The notes below the pieces were generated by a model. That model was not told the DNA's origin and did no database searches. It saw nothing but the letters and a program-made list of their open reading frames with translations. This document shows, piece by piece, positions 22,545 through 31,641 of a stretch of DNA of 37,861 nucleotides; within the stretch, counting starts at the first letter, position 1; each line of letters begins with the position of its first letter. This DNA comes from a virus: the IMG/VR virus record IMGVR_UViG_3300030390_001259, positions 1 to 37,861 of that record. The stretch is one strand, 5' to 3'. A program made the position numbers and the translations under genes.

Positions 22545-22553
22545 TGATATAAT
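22545..22553 (+). promoter_or_regulatory. Extended -10 promoter candidate
   Basis: TGATATAAT (TGnTATAAT) lies 27 bases before the cupin gene. Same motif as at 7133, 7672, 8165 and 20464. Confidence 0.45.
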
Positions 22554-22580
22554 GAGATTATTTATTAAAGATGGCGAATC

Positions 22581-23066
22581 ATGAATCAGTACATAGAAGA
22601 TAATAATTTTTCTTTAATGCCTAGTTACGTTGAGTCTATAAATAATAATAGGTCTGTTATTCAAGATGCAGCAGAATTGTTAAAAGGCAAGATAGAAAGC
22701 GGCGAGCTTATCGAGCAAGATTGCCCAGTAACGCACAGGTTTTCGCCAGGGTTATATCTTCGAGAGATATTAATGCCTAAAGGCACTAGAATAATAGGCA
22801 AAATACACGCAACCGAGCACTTTAATGTTGTTTTGACTGGTAGTTGTACGGTTATTACCGCTGAAGGTAAAGAGGAGATAAAAGCTCCTTATACATTTAT
22901 ATCTAAGGCGGGTGTTCAAAAGGTTGTAGTTGTTCATGAGGATTGCAGGTGGCAAACACTGCACGTTACAGATAAAACAGATGTTGACGAGATAGAGAAA
23001 GAGGTGATTGTTGAAGATTACGATCATCTTCTTGTTGACGGGCTTTTAAATAAGATTAAGGGGTAG
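22581..23066 (+). CDS. Cupin-domain protein in the P22 gp14 position
   Basis: Residues 50-135 follow the small beta-barrel cupin pattern: YLREILMPKGTRIIGKIHATEH, NVVLTGSCTVIT, then YTFISKAGVQKVVVVHEDC. A possible metal-binding His pair lies in KIHATEH, and HEDC supplies a second site; Glu/His spacing departs somewhat from classical cupins. The gene sits between needle and gp7, where P22 has gp14. An assembly or modification role is possible but unproven. N-terminal 45 residues are helical. Confidence 0.75.
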   Translation: MNQYIEDNNFSLMPSYVESINNNRSVIQDAAELLKGKIESGELIEQDCPVTHRFSPGLYLREILMPKGTRIIGKIHATEHFNVVLTGSCTVITAEGKEEIKAPYTFISKAGVQKVVVVHEDCRWQTLHVTDKTDVDEIEKEVIVEDYDHLLVDGLLNKIKG

Positions 23067-23069
23067 ATT

Positions 23070-23717
23070 ATGAGTTGGGGTTTAGTGGCGGTAGGTGTTG
23101 GTACGGCTGCAGCTGGTATCATGGGGAGTAAGTCAGCAGGTGATGCGGCTGACGCTCAAACAGCGGCAAGCATGGCGGGCATAGAGTCACAGGAAAGGAT
23201 GTTTGATAAGTCTTTAGAGCTTCAGCAACCATATAGAGAAGTAGGTTATGATGCGCTTCCGCAACTTCAGGGGCTGACAACGCAACAAGGAAGAGCTGAT
23301 GCGCTGCAAGGCTACTATGCTGGCCCAGAGTTTCAACAGCTACAAGCGCAAGCAGAAGAGCAGCAATTAAGAAACGCAGCCGCAACCGGTGGGCTTAGAG
23401 GTGGTGGTAATCAAGCTGCTTTAGCATCTATCGCGCCTCAGCTTGGTCAGCAATACCTAAGTAATCAGTACAACCAACTTACCGGACTAGCTAACATGGG
23501 TATGGGTGCTGCATCACAAGGCGCTCAGGGTGCTATGGGGTTAGGACAAGGTATATCAGCCTTACAACAGCAAGCAGGGCAGGCACAGGCAGCTAACTCT
23601 TTGGCTCAAGGTAACATCTGGGGTAATATGGCTTCAGACTTTGGCGGAATGGCTTACAATTACTTTAACAGACCTCAAACACCACCACCTGAAACTGGCG
23701 GAATAGGAATTATATAA
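23070..23717 (+). CDS. DNA ejection protein, P22 gp7 type
   Basis: This should be packaged in the virion and ejected before the DNA. The N-terminus is a hydrophobic Gly/Ala stretch (GLVAVGVGTAAAGIMG), followed by helical Gln/Ala-rich sequence. The motif YYAGPEFQQL, then LRNAAATGGLRGGGNQAALASIAPQLG, is characteristic of this family (P22 has ATGGLGGTATSN at the same place). At 215 aa compare P22 gp7 at 229. It is followed one base later by the gp20-like gene. Confidence 0.85.
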   Translation: MSWGLVAVGVGTAAAGIMGSKSAGDAADAQTAASMAGIESQERMFDKSLELQQPYREVGYDALPQLQGLTTQQGRADALQGYYAGPEFQQLQAQAEEQQLRNAAATGGLRGGGNQAALASIAPQLGQQYLSNQYNQLTGLANMGMGAASQGAQGAMGLGQGISALQQQAGQAQAANSLAQGNIWGNMASDFGGMAYNYFNRPQTPPPETGGIGII

Positions 23718-23718
23718 A

Positions 23719-24969
23719 ATGGCTATTTTAAATTACTCTGGCTTATTAAATGCAGCAGGACAGCAAACCCCAGCAAACAGGGCGTTAGGTGTTGCAGGTA
23801 AATTACAAGGTCTAGGTGCTAACAAGCAAGCACTTGAAATGCAGTTGCAGCAACAGCAAGCAGCGCAGCAGCAAGCATTACAACAACAACAAGCTAGAGA
23901 TAAGGGTGCAGAATTACTTAAGTCCGGCTCCCCTGATGAAATTGCGGCTTTTGGCATTCAAAACCCTGATGTTATGAAAGACTTTGTATCTGCGGCGAAA
24001 TTCAAAGACAACGAAGCTATAACATCGAGAGTTAGATATGCTCAAGATGTGCTTGGCGGAAATACAAACCCTAGGCAGGCACTAGTAGCTAGGATTAAAA
24101 AGGTTACTGATAGCGGTGGAGATGCATCAGGATTAATGGAGACACTAAAGCTTGATGATGATGGCATTAGGGCTGCTGCTGAGAAAGATTTCGCTGTAAT
24201 ATCTCCCGATGCTTACCAGCAATGGAAGAAGTCAACTGATTTAGATTCTGGTCTTTCTGACAAGCCATCAGCAGTTCAGGAAACCGAGTGGTTTAATAAG
24301 CAAACTCAAGAGGTTCAAGATACTCACTTAAAAATAAAAAGGGGCGAGAAGCCTTCTCTTGATGAAAAGCTTAAATATGAAGAGTCAAAAGCGGAAATCA
24401 AAGAGGATTCAGCCATAAGCACAGCTAGGAAGAAATCAGCGAACGAGCGTAGACAGGGCTACATTGATAGCGGTGTTACATCTGCTGACAATCTTCAGTC
24501 GGTTAATAGATCTCTTGATTTACTAAATTCCATAGAGACAGGCGGTATTGATAACGCATTGATTCGCGCAAAACAAACCCTTGGTATTGAATCAGCTGAT
24601 GAGGCTGAACTATCTTATGAATTAGGTAAGAATGTACTTAAACAACTTAAGCCAACATTTGGTGCAGCATTTACAGTTAATGAGATGCTAGAGCTTAAAA
24701 GAATGGAGTCAGGGCTTGGGAAGTCAGTTGCAGGTAACAAGCGCATACTTAAGAACGTGGCTAAGGTTATTGAGCGTTCAGCTAAGCGTGGCATGAGAGC
24801 AGCCGAAAGTTTAGGTGATGACTTTGCAGCAAATGAAATAAGTCTAGCTTTACAAGGTGGATCACTACAACCTAAACAAAAGCCTGCATTGACAACCGAT
24901 AGCGCAGGTAATGAAGATGTACCGGAAATGTCTGATGATGAAATGCTTAAAATGTACGGTGGTCAATAA
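23719..24969 (+). CDS. DNA ejection protein, P22 gp20 position
   Basis: A Gln/Ala-rich helical protein. Residues 40-65 are nearly uninterrupted Gln and Ala, typical of ejected coiled proteins. The middle carries EIAAFGIQNPDVMKDF and a segment with conserved ITSRVRYAQDVLGG. The C-terminus has ALLRAKQTLGIE-like helices. Family assignment rests mainly on order gp7, gp20, gp16 and composition; P22 gp20 is 471 aa and this one 416. It overlaps the next gene by one base (TAATG). Confidence 0.75.
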   Translation: MAILNYSGLLNAAGQQTPANRALGVAGKLQGLGANKQALEMQLQQQQAAQQQALQQQQARDKGAELLKSGSPDEIAAFGIQNPDVMKDFVSAAKFKDNEAITSRVRYAQDVLGGNTNPRQALVARIKKVTDSGGDASGLMETLKLDDDGIRAAAEKDFAVISPDAYQQWKKSTDLDSGLSDKPSAVQETEWFNKQTQEVQDTHLKIKRGEKPSLDEKLKYEESKAEIKEDSAISTARKKSANERRQGYIDSGVTSADNLQSVNRSLDLLNSIETGGIDNALIRAKQTLGIESADEAELSYELGKNVLKQLKPTFGAAFTVNEMLELKRMESGLGKSVAGNKRILKNVAKVIERSAKRGMRAAESLGDDFAANEISLALQGGSLQPKQKPALTTDSAGNEDVPEMSDDEMLKMYGGQ

Positions 24970-26537
24970 TGGCTGATTTAATGAAAGCTTTAAGGAATGC
25001 CCACAAAGCAGGCGATACCAATTCGGCAAAAAGAATTGCTGCAATGATAAAGGCGCAACAGCAACCAGAAACCACTTTAGTAGAAGATGTTGTTGGCGGT
25101 CTTGAGACTGGCGCGTCAATTGTTAGTGGTGCTATTGCTGAGCCTTTAGCTGGTATAGCAGGCGTGGCACAATCACTGAACCCGTTCGCTGATGAGGGTG
25201 CAGGTGCTGAAGCGGTTCAAGCAACAAGAGAGGCGTTAACCTATCAACCACAAACAGAGGCAGGGCAACAGCAACAACAAGCCGTAGGTGAGGCTTTAGC
25301 TCCAATAGGTGAGGCTGTATCTGGTGTTGAAACCGCATTAGGTCAAGGTACATTAGATATGACCGGAAGCCCATTTCTAGCAAGTATCGCTCACTCACTG
25401 CCAACCGCTGCACTTGAGGTGTTAGGGTTTAAAGGTAGTAAAGCAGTAACTAAAGCAAAACCAAGGCCAAGCAATAAGCAGGTGCAGAAAGCTATTGTTG
25501 AATCTGCCCCTGAGATAGACGCGCTAAAGGGTGCTGCTACTGCGGTTTATGATGAAATAGATAAGTCTGGTGTAAGAATAAAGAAAGGACCAGTTAATAG
25601 TTTGGTAAGCAGAATAGAAGCCAAGACAAGGAAAAGCGGCTTAGATTCAAGAGTTACAAAGCAAGCATCAGGAGCGCTTGAGGCGTTAAAAGAAATAAAG
25701 GACGCTGACCAGCCTATAACTGAGCTAATGACTCAAAAGAAGATAGCTCAAAATGTCGCATCAAGTATTGATCCAGCTGAAAAGATGTTAGGCAATATAA
25801 TGATAGATGAGATTGATAGCTTTATTGATTCTTTGTCGTCAGGCCAATTATCTAAAGGTGATGCTGCAACAGGTAAAAAGGTAAAATCTGCCAGTCAATT
25901 ATGGGGTAGAGCAAAGCGAGCTGAAATGATAAACGAAGCTATAGAGCTAGGTGGTTCCGCTGCTAGTGGCGCAGAGAATGGTATAAGGGTTAAGTTTAGA
26001 CAGATACTGAACAACAAAAAGAAAAATAAATTTTTAACAGCGCCAGAAATGGCAGCTATGAAAGATGTTGTTGATGGTGATTTTAAAACTAACTTTGCTA
26101 AGTTTATAGGTCGAACTGGTGGTTTTGAAGGTGCATCTACAAATATGCTAGGAACTCTGGGTGGCTCTGCTGCTGGTGGTGCGATTGCTGGACCTGTTGG
26201 TGCGTTCGCTGTACCTGTTGCGGGTATGGCGGCAAAAAGCATAGCTCAAAAACTTACTAGGAATAAAGCGCAGTTTTCAAGCAAGATAGCTGCAGCCGGA
26301 AAAGATGCTAACAGGATAGCTAAAGCCTATTTAACGTCAGTACCAAAGGCAAAAAGAAGCCCTAGCGACTTAGCTGATTTACTTTTAGATCCAAAAGTGA
26401 ATATAGATGATTTAGAGATGATAGCTAACGAAACATTTAAAGATGCATTGGATATAGCAAAAGGTAAGCGAGCTATTAATTTAGCAATGGCCGCTACAGC
26501 TGGAACCCTAGCAAAAGAGCAAGAGAAAGAGCGGTAA
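24969..26537 (+). CDS. DNA ejection protein, P22 gp16 position
   Basis: The N-terminus LMKALRNAHKAGDTNSAKRIA is a short helical repeat common to virion ejection proteins. Ala/Gly-rich segments (GGLETGASIVSGAIAEPLAGI, and GGSAAGGAIAGPVGAFAVPV near residue 400) could insert into membranes as expected for a protein that forms the trans-envelope channel. At 522 aa it is shorter than P22 gp16 (609). No lysozyme or peptidase motif was seen. Confidence 0.75.
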   Translation: MADLMKALRNAHKAGDTNSAKRIAAMIKAQQQPETTLVEDVVGGLETGASIVSGAIAEPLAGIAGVAQSLNPFADEGAGAEAVQATREALTYQPQTEAGQQQQQAVGEALAPIGEAVSGVETALGQGTLDMTGSPFLASIAHSLPTAALEVLGFKGSKAVTKAKPRPSNKQVQKAIVESAPEIDALKGAATAVYDEIDKSGVRIKKGPVNSLVSRIEAKTRKSGLDSRVTKQASGALEALKEIKDADQPITELMTQKKIAQNVASSIDPAEKMLGNIMIDEIDSFIDSLSSGQLSKGDAATGKKVKSASQLWGRAKRAEMINEAIELGGSAASGAENGIRVKFRQILNNKKKNKFLTAPEMAAMKDVVDGDFKTNFAKFIGRTGGFEGASTNMLGTLGGSAAGGAIAGPVGAFAVPVAGMAAKSIAQKLTRNKAQFSSKIAAAGKDANRIAKAYLTSVPKAKRSPSDLADLLLDPKVNIDDLEMIANETFKDALDIAKGKRAINLAMAATAGTLAKEQEKER

Positions 26538-26658
26538 TCCTTTGTTGGTCGTTTTTTAGTTGATGACAAAATATAACGCAAACAAAAATTACAGATAAAG
26601 CAACCATAATAACCCTAAAATGTTAAAATAAAACTAAAGCATAGCACAGGAATAGCAA

Positions 26659-27852
26659 ATGGCTACAATTTTAAATAATTCTCTAACAGCAGACGAGAGC
26701 ATAGTAAGGGTTCATAGCCCTATCATGTATGTACCAGACCCAGATAAGGGAAAGCCTCTTGATGGGTTTCAAGCTTACTTTGGCATTGTCGGGCGCGATC
26801 CTGAAGTTGAAGAAAATAGAAAGATACCTTACGCACTGCAAGAAGATGGCACAGCGGTACAAATGGATCAACCTGTTATCGGCTCAGCTGGTGGTGTTCC
26901 AACTTACAACGGCTCTGTGATTGGTGTAGCTGTTAACGGCTCGTACTCTTTAAAAATTCTAGATAAAAACGGCGCACAAAAATATTACTTTCCTAGAATT
27001 GAGGCGCAAAACTTACAAGGGTTTAGCGGTGTTATTGCTGAAGAGTCTCAAACAGTTGGCGCAGGTTTAACGCTAACGTTTAGCGATATAGAAACAACTA
27101 CAGCAAGCTTTTACAAGTCAGTTGATGATACCGGAACGTCATTCGAGGGTTCATACCTTAAAAAAGGCTTGGACTATGAGGCGGATACAGTTAACACAAT
27201 TACACTGTTAAATGCTACCGCTGCGGGCTTTGTTATCCTTGGGCGACAAATGGATCCTACAGGGCAAATAGTTCCTGTAACAGAAGGTTCAAGCGCTTTA
27301 TTTGTTTTTGAAGACATAGCAAGCGCTGTTGCAGCAGACTTACAACCTGATGATACTCTAACCATTAACGGCGGTTTAAGTGCTAATGATGGCTTGGGTG
27401 GAAACAAGTATATAACTGTTTTTGGTCAACCTGAAACACAAGACGGTGAGAACTACATAAACCTAAGCAACGGTAATCAAATACAAGCAGTTAAAAATAA
27501 CTTCTTATTATCTCGCTACTCTGAGAAAACAACAGATGTAACATCGGTTGCAGGCGCTTTAAATCTAAACCTAGAAAATGGTAATGTATTTAAGGCAACG
27601 CTAACGGAAAATGTATCAGCTATAAACTTAACTAATGTCAATCCTGATAGCTCACTGACAACCACTGTAACATTAAAAATAACTCAAGATGCAGCAGTAG
27701 CGCGAACAGTTGCTTTCGGTGGCTTTAATTGGGCAGGAGGTACAGTACCAACGTTTACACCAACTTTATCGGCTTATGATAGATTTGTTTTTGTAACTGA
27801 TGATGGTGGCTCAACTTGGGATGGTATGATTGCGGGGCAAGACTTCTCATGA
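26659..27852 (+). CDS. Tail adaptor with P22 tailspike head-binding domain, 397 aa
   Basis: Residues 20-115 match the P22 gp9 head-binding domain, including QPVIGSAGGVPTYNGSV (P22 QPLVINAAGYPVYNG), YSLKILDKNGAQKYYFPR (P22 AVYDAYGAQQFYFPN). The receptor-cleaving beta-helix of P22 is absent. In its place are short beta domains and a C-terminal region (VNPDSSLTTTVTLKITQDA, FNWAGGTVPTF, DDGGSTWDGMIAGQ) of a type common at the ends of phage tail fibres. The likely role is attachment to the tail and carrying the separate tailspike encoded two genes on. The end overlaps the Ig-like gene by four bases. Confidence 0.85.
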   Translation: MATILNNSLTADESIVRVHSPIMYVPDPDKGKPLDGFQAYFGIVGRDPEVEENRKIPYALQEDGTAVQMDQPVIGSAGGVPTYNGSVIGVAVNGSYSLKILDKNGAQKYYFPRIEAQNLQGFSGVIAEESQTVGAGLTLTFSDIETTTASFYKSVDDTGTSFEGSYLKKGLDYEADTVNTITLLNATAAGFVILGRQMDPTGQIVPVTEGSSALFVFEDIASAVAADLQPDDTLTINGGLSANDGLGGNKYITVFGQPETQDGENYINLSNGNQIQAVKNNFLLSRYSEKTTDVTSVAGALNLNLENGNVFKATLTENVSAINLTNVNPDSSLTTTVTLKITQDAAVARTVAFGGFNWAGGTVPTFTPTLSAYDRFVFVTDDGGSTWDGMIAGQDFS

Positions 27853-28202
27853 TAGGTGCAAGCAAAACGCAATCGGTTAACTCTGGGTTGGTTACTCCTA
27901 TATATACCGTGTCCATATCTCCAGGGTTTATAGAGGTTTTTTCTGATAACGGTTCATCAACAAGCCCTTTTGCGAATTCATCGGTTAACAATGGCGTAGG
28001 TCCGTATGAATATTTATGGACAATAACAGGTAGCGACATATCAATAGTAACTAGCACAGATTCAAGAACTAGATTCTCTGCATCTGGATTTAATTCTATT
28101 TACTCAGAAGTTGCTACCTTGACCGTAACCGATAAAGGCAACGGTGATGCACAAACAAGTAAAAATATAACAGTTAGTTTTGACTTTGAGTCTGGAGCGT
28201 AA
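27849..28202 (+). CDS. Ig-like domain tail accessory protein, 117 aa
   Basis: Residues 35-112 form one Ig/PKD-like beta-sandwich (YEYLWTITGSDISIV, RTRFSASGFNS, EVATLTVTDKGNGD, KNITVSF). Start chosen at ATG 27849, which overlaps the stop of the adaptor gene (ATGA); a longer frame open from 27816 lacks a ribosome site. Ig-like modules on phage tails usually help weak adsorption to cell-surface sugars. The next gene starts three bases after the stop. Confidence 0.7.
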   Translation: MIGASKTQSVNSGLVTPIYTVSISPGFIEVFSDNGSSTSPFANSSVNNGVGPYEYLWTITGSDISIVTSTDSRTRFSASGFNSIYSEVATLTVTDKGNGDAQTSKNITVSFDFESGA

Positions 28203-28205
28203 TAA

Positions 28206-30431
28206 ATGGTAACTTATAATAATTCGATAGTAATTCAGTTTGATAATGCTGAGACAGGCAACGCTGGATCTGGCAAACCTGTAACTGTGTTTGAGGAAGG
28301 AACAACAATAAAGGTTGATTTATTTGACGCTGACGGGCTACCGATAGGCAACCCAACTCAGGCCGATGATGCAGGTAATTATACATTTGATGTAGCGGCG
28401 GGTAACTATGATATTTATATAGACTATGGATTACCAACACAAACTTCTATGCTTAATGAGCAGATAGGTGATACAACTGTTTCGCTACAGTTAATAAACG
28501 ACCTATCACAAGCTTACACATTTAAAACGGTCGCATTAATGCAATCAAGTTTGATTAACTTCCCTGTTGGTAAAAAGATATTTTGGCAAGGTTATTACAC
28601 CGAATCAGATGGCGGCTCTAATTGGGGCATTGTCAAGTCAGGCGCTCATACTGATGATGGTGGCTCTGAATTTACATTATCCAATGGTGACTACGTCAAG
28701 GCAAACTTGCAAGGAGAGTCTGTAAGCATTCTTAAGTTTGGCGCGGGGCTTGGTATTGATGACGATAGCCCTAAGTTTCAGCGGGTTTTTGATTTAGCTA
28801 AAGGTGATGATGTTACTTCGGCAGGGCGGTCTATTTTTAATATTTATATACCTAATCCATCTAACTTTTACAGAATAGAGAACACTATTGTTATTGATGG
28901 AACTCACGGTATAAAAGTCCACGGCGACGGAGCGTTAAAACAAAGAACTGGCGCAGGCGGCACAGCCGAAGAAGCATGTATTAGATGGTACGGGGCCAGC
29001 TCTTTACCAATATTTCAAATTAGAGGGCAAACACAAACACTATCAAACCCGAATTTCTTGATAAAAATACAAGACTTGACAATTTCTGGTTATGAAGTAT
29101 TTCTAGATGAGACGGCAGCACCACCTAGCAATATAGCGCTTTCAGGTATTCATATTGGCGAACTGGACGGGCAAACAGATAACACCCTGTTACGTCAATG
29201 CAAGCTGGAAAACTTACAAATAACAGATTGCCGTTTTGGCGTATGGTCTGGCTCACCATCTGGCGCAAATACTGACCACGCGAAAATCGTAATGGAGTAT
29301 CTATTTCTTAGGAGAAACGCTCAGGCCGGTGTTAGTTGGGGCACTGGTAATTCAGTTGCAGAATTATCAAATTGTTTTGCATCTGGTAATGGATGGGGGG
29401 CAGATCACTACCCTGCTGATAATTACTCTGAAGAAATAGGGGCTAATGTATATGTTAAATCGGGTTACATGGATGTCACAAGTTACACATCCACTGGTAA
29501 AGGAGACGACAAACCAATAGACGCCGATATTTATCAAGCTAACGGACGTGTAAGTGTGTATGGTGCATGGTCAGATACTCATGGCTTATTCTTTAAGCAA
29601 GTTGCTGCAACAATATCGGATGGCGCACCTCAGCCTTCTGCGCTATCTGGCATAAGGCACTTTGAGGGCAGTATGGATGATACTAATACGCCTGTAAGCA
29701 TGGAGGTTAGAGTTAGAGGCACAACGATTAATAGCTCCATGTTTCACGGTGATATTGAGCTTATATCAGGGCTAAGTGGTGCACCAATCAGCAGCGGCGT
29801 TAACTTCTCCACTGGGCATGGCTTTACTGGCTCTGGAGTTGGCGCTCAACGAAGCTTGATAAACCTAGGTAACTCAGGTAATGAGGCGCAAATATTAACG
29901 GGCGGTGCAGATGCTGGGGTTGATTTAACCTACAAAGGTGTATTGAATCCTCAATATTTACAAATGGGGGTGCATTCAGCGGGTGAGACCCAGTCTAGAG
30001 CGATTCGTCAGGTGCTTGGTGGTGCTTCTGGTGATTCTGGCCTCACTGAATTTGTTAATGCTGGCAATGGTGAGCATATCTATATTATCAATGGCTATTT
30101 GAGCAACACGGTAGGATTTGAAATAACCCCTTTGGCCATAGGTCAAGTGTTTTATATAGTTCAAGGCGGTAATAGCGGGTTAAAAATACTTCAGCAATAT
30201 AGCTCTAATGGCTCGACACCGTTTACCGTTGGTAGTATGAAAAACGTATTTGAAGTTCAATCTGCACCTGGAGCATCAGGCGGTCAAGTTGCCATTAAGT
30301 ACCCGCAGGCTGGCTCTGACCCTGCTTATACAAGCGGTGATTTTTGGGAAGGTTGCGTTTACTACAATACAACAACAAACAAATTAAGACTTAACACAGG
30401 AGCCTCAACGTGGGCTGATTTAAACCCATAA
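28206..30431 (+). CDS. Tailspike, beta-helical, probable polysaccharide depolymerase, 741 aa
   Basis: Residues 1-90 form an N-terminal beta-sandwich adapter (KPVTVFEEGTTIKVDLFDADG, GNYTFDVAAGNYDIYIDYG) widespread in phage tail proteins. Residues 150-500 are a right-handed beta-helix (FGAGLGIDDDSPKFQRVFDLA start motif, then VIDGTHGIKVHGDG and further rungs). The conserved GA.GDGVTDD-type motif entering the helix appears as GAGLGIDDDSP. A C-terminal trimerisation-like region ends with YYNTTTNKLRLNTGASTW. Enzymatic residues cannot be chosen by eye. It ends the virion operon against convergent terminators. Confidence 0.8.
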   Translation: MVTYNNSIVIQFDNAETGNAGSGKPVTVFEEGTTIKVDLFDADGLPIGNPTQADDAGNYTFDVAAGNYDIYIDYGLPTQTSMLNEQIGDTTVSLQLINDLSQAYTFKTVALMQSSLINFPVGKKIFWQGYYTESDGGSNWGIVKSGAHTDDGGSEFTLSNGDYVKANLQGESVSILKFGAGLGIDDDSPKFQRVFDLAKGDDVTSAGRSIFNIYIPNPSNFYRIENTIVIDGTHGIKVHGDGALKQRTGAGGTAEEACIRWYGASSLPIFQIRGQTQTLSNPNFLIKIQDLTISGYEVFLDETAAPPSNIALSGIHIGELDGQTDNTLLRQCKLENLQITDCRFGVWSGSPSGANTDHAKIVMEYLFLRRNAQAGVSWGTGNSVAELSNCFASGNGWGADHYPADNYSEEIGANVYVKSGYMDVTSYTSTGKGDDKPIDADIYQANGRVSVYGAWSDTHGLFFKQVAATISDGAPQPSALSGIRHFEGSMDDTNTPVSMEVRVRGTTINSSMFHGDIELISGLSGAPISSGVNFSTGHGFTGSGVGAQRSLINLGNSGNEAQILTGGADAGVDLTYKGVLNPQYLQMGVHSAGETQSRAIRQVLGGASGDSGLTEFVNAGNGEHIYIINGYLSNTVGFEITPLAIGQVFYIVQGGNSGLKILQQYSSNGSTPFTVGSMKNVFEVQSAPGASGGQVAIKYPQAGSDPAYTSGDFWEGCVYYNTTTNKLRLNTGASTWADLNP

Positions 30432-30440
30432 GATAAAGCT

Positions 30441-30498
30441 GGTTAACTATCAGTTAGCCTCTTTCCATAAAATCTAGCGCGTTTATTAAATACGCGCT
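30441..30498. terminator. Convergent terminator pair between tailspike and ninG
   Basis: GGTTAACT (30441-30448) pairs with AGTTAGCC (30452-30459, one wobble). AGCGCGT (30476-30482) pairs with ACGCGCT (30492-30498). T-rich sequence follows on the plus strand and T-rich sequence also follows the second stem on the minus strand, so the pair can serve both converging units. Confidence 0.65.
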
Positions 30499-30507
30499 TT
30501 ATTCTTT

Positions 30508-31098
30508 CTAAGCGTTAGGCTTTAAGCCTTCAGCTTTTAATAATTCCCTATACCTTTTGATTTCGTTTTCGATGTCTTGAGTTGTAGGGAATTGTTCTTT
30601 TAGCTCTGGATGATTACTTTCATCCTCTAGCCATTCCACTTTATTAAGCCCGTACCTTTCAATTAAATAAGCTCTGTATTCAACAGGCTTCCCACCATTA
30701 AACGAGTTACAGTGTCGGCATTGCCTATGTAGATTCATTAACGTAAATCTACGTCTGTCAGCACCACCGCGCCCAACTGCCTTATAATGCCCGCAATCGT
30801 AACCACTCTTAACTTGGTTGCATGTACAGCAAGGCTGACCGACCTCCTTAACTTCTCTTACATACTGGTTAACAAGCTTTTGCAATTTATCAAACCATTG
30901 CGAGCGAGTCATCAATTCTTTCTTTCGCGCGGTATCTTTTTTCTTTTGCGCCTTACGAACGATTTGAGCGCCTTTATCTTTATTTGCATACGAGTACTTA
31001 ACAGCGCTATCAATATTGCAAAATACGCCTTTAGGGGTTACTACAAACTCACGTACGTAATCGCCGCATGACTTACATTTTCTTTTAGAGTTAGCCAT
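30508..31098 (-). CDS. ninG: NinG/Rap-type recombination endonuclease
   Basis: Lambda NinG (Rap) cleaves recombination intermediates and acts with Red. The protein has an N-terminal CKSC zinc pair (8-11), a Lys-rich helical linker, then CCTC (90-93), CGHY (102-105) and NLHRQCRHCN (122-131). Together these make the HNH-like zinc/catalytic module of the NinG family. At 196 aa it matches lambda NinG (204). It is the last gene of the leftward replication operon, and its start overlaps a 36-aa membrane peptide gene. Confidence 0.92.
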   Translation of the reverse strand: MANSKRKCKSCGDYVREFVVTPKGVFCNIDSAVKYSYANKDKGAQIVRKAQKKKDTARKKELMTRSQWFDKLQKLVNQYVREVKEVGQPCCTCNQVKSGYDCGHYKAVGRGGADRRRFTLMNLHRQCRHCNSFNGGKPVEYRAYLIERYGLNKVEWLEDESNHPELKEQFPTTQDIENEIKRYRELLKAEGLKPNA

Positions 31099-31201
31099 GT
31101 GTCACCACCGTATAACTAATACTTAAACCTATTAAGACAACCATAACAAACCAACATACTATGTATATAATCCAGTGCTTTAAATTTGGTGTAATACTCA
31201 T
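31091..31201 (-). CDS. Membrane micro-protein between ninB and ninG, 36 aa
   Basis: One hydrophobic segment at about residues 10-31 (WIIYIVCWFVMVVLIGLSI) with a short polar N-terminus. AAGGA Shine-Dalgarno six bases before ATG. It overlaps the ninG start by eight bases, and its leader overlaps the ninB stop, so it is embedded in the operon. Function unknown. Confidence 0.55.
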   Translation of the reverse strand: MSITPNLKHWIIYIVCWFVMVVLIGLSISYTVVTHG

Positions 31202-31203
31202 AA

Positions 31204-31641
31204 TTAATCCTTAAACTTAATCATTATGCCATTATCGTTATAGTAAAAAATCATTTGCTCCATATACTGTTTAGATTCGGCAGTGTTAAATAAACTGGTA
31301 ACTTCTAAGCACTGTATAAGCTTCATTCTGCTTTCATGACTATGACGGTAGTAATCAAGCTTGTGCAATAAAAACTCCATCTTGTCGCCGTGCTTGTCGC
31401 TGTTTAACAGTATCGGTAATCCAATAGCATCTTTGCAGAAGTTTTTAACATCTAACGCCGTTTCATCTCCATTATGCTTTGCTATTTGCGCGTACCATAA
31501 GTGTTGTTGGTTGTTGGCGCTAATACCTCGTTTTTCCTTCCATTCGCTAATTGATAACCGGTAACTCTTATTGCTATCAAGTTTTAATAATTCCTGCTTG
31601 ATATAATCAGCATTACCGGAAGTGTATTTTAAATCCTTCAC
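31204..31641 (-). CDS. ninB: NinB-like recombination protein
   Basis: The segment ISANNQQHLWYAQIAKHNGDE (about residues 41-61) matches the NinB-type motif in which Ser/Asn-Gln precedes a Leu-Trp helix, followed by VKNFCKDAIGLPIL and a C-terminal helical part. Lambda NinB (Orf) loads recombinases and binds SSB. At about 145 aa it matches the family (146). The start is uncertain: GTG 31641 overlaps the stop of the upstream gene (GTGA), GTG 31653 is the alternative; neither has a good Shine-Dalgarno. Confidence 0.8.
   Translation of the reverse strand: MKDLKYTSGNADYIKQELLKLDSNKSYRLSISEWKEKRGISANNQQHLWYAQIAKHNGDETALDVKNFCKDAIGLPILLNSDKHGDKMEFLLHKLDYYRHSHESRMKLIQCLEVTSLFNTAESKQYMEQMIFYYNDNGIMIKFKD

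Noticed and set aside
27816-27848. Upstream extension of the Ig-like gene
   Set aside because: Would overlap the adaptor gene without a ribosome site; ATG 27849 overlaps the stop as ATGA, which is the usual coupling here.
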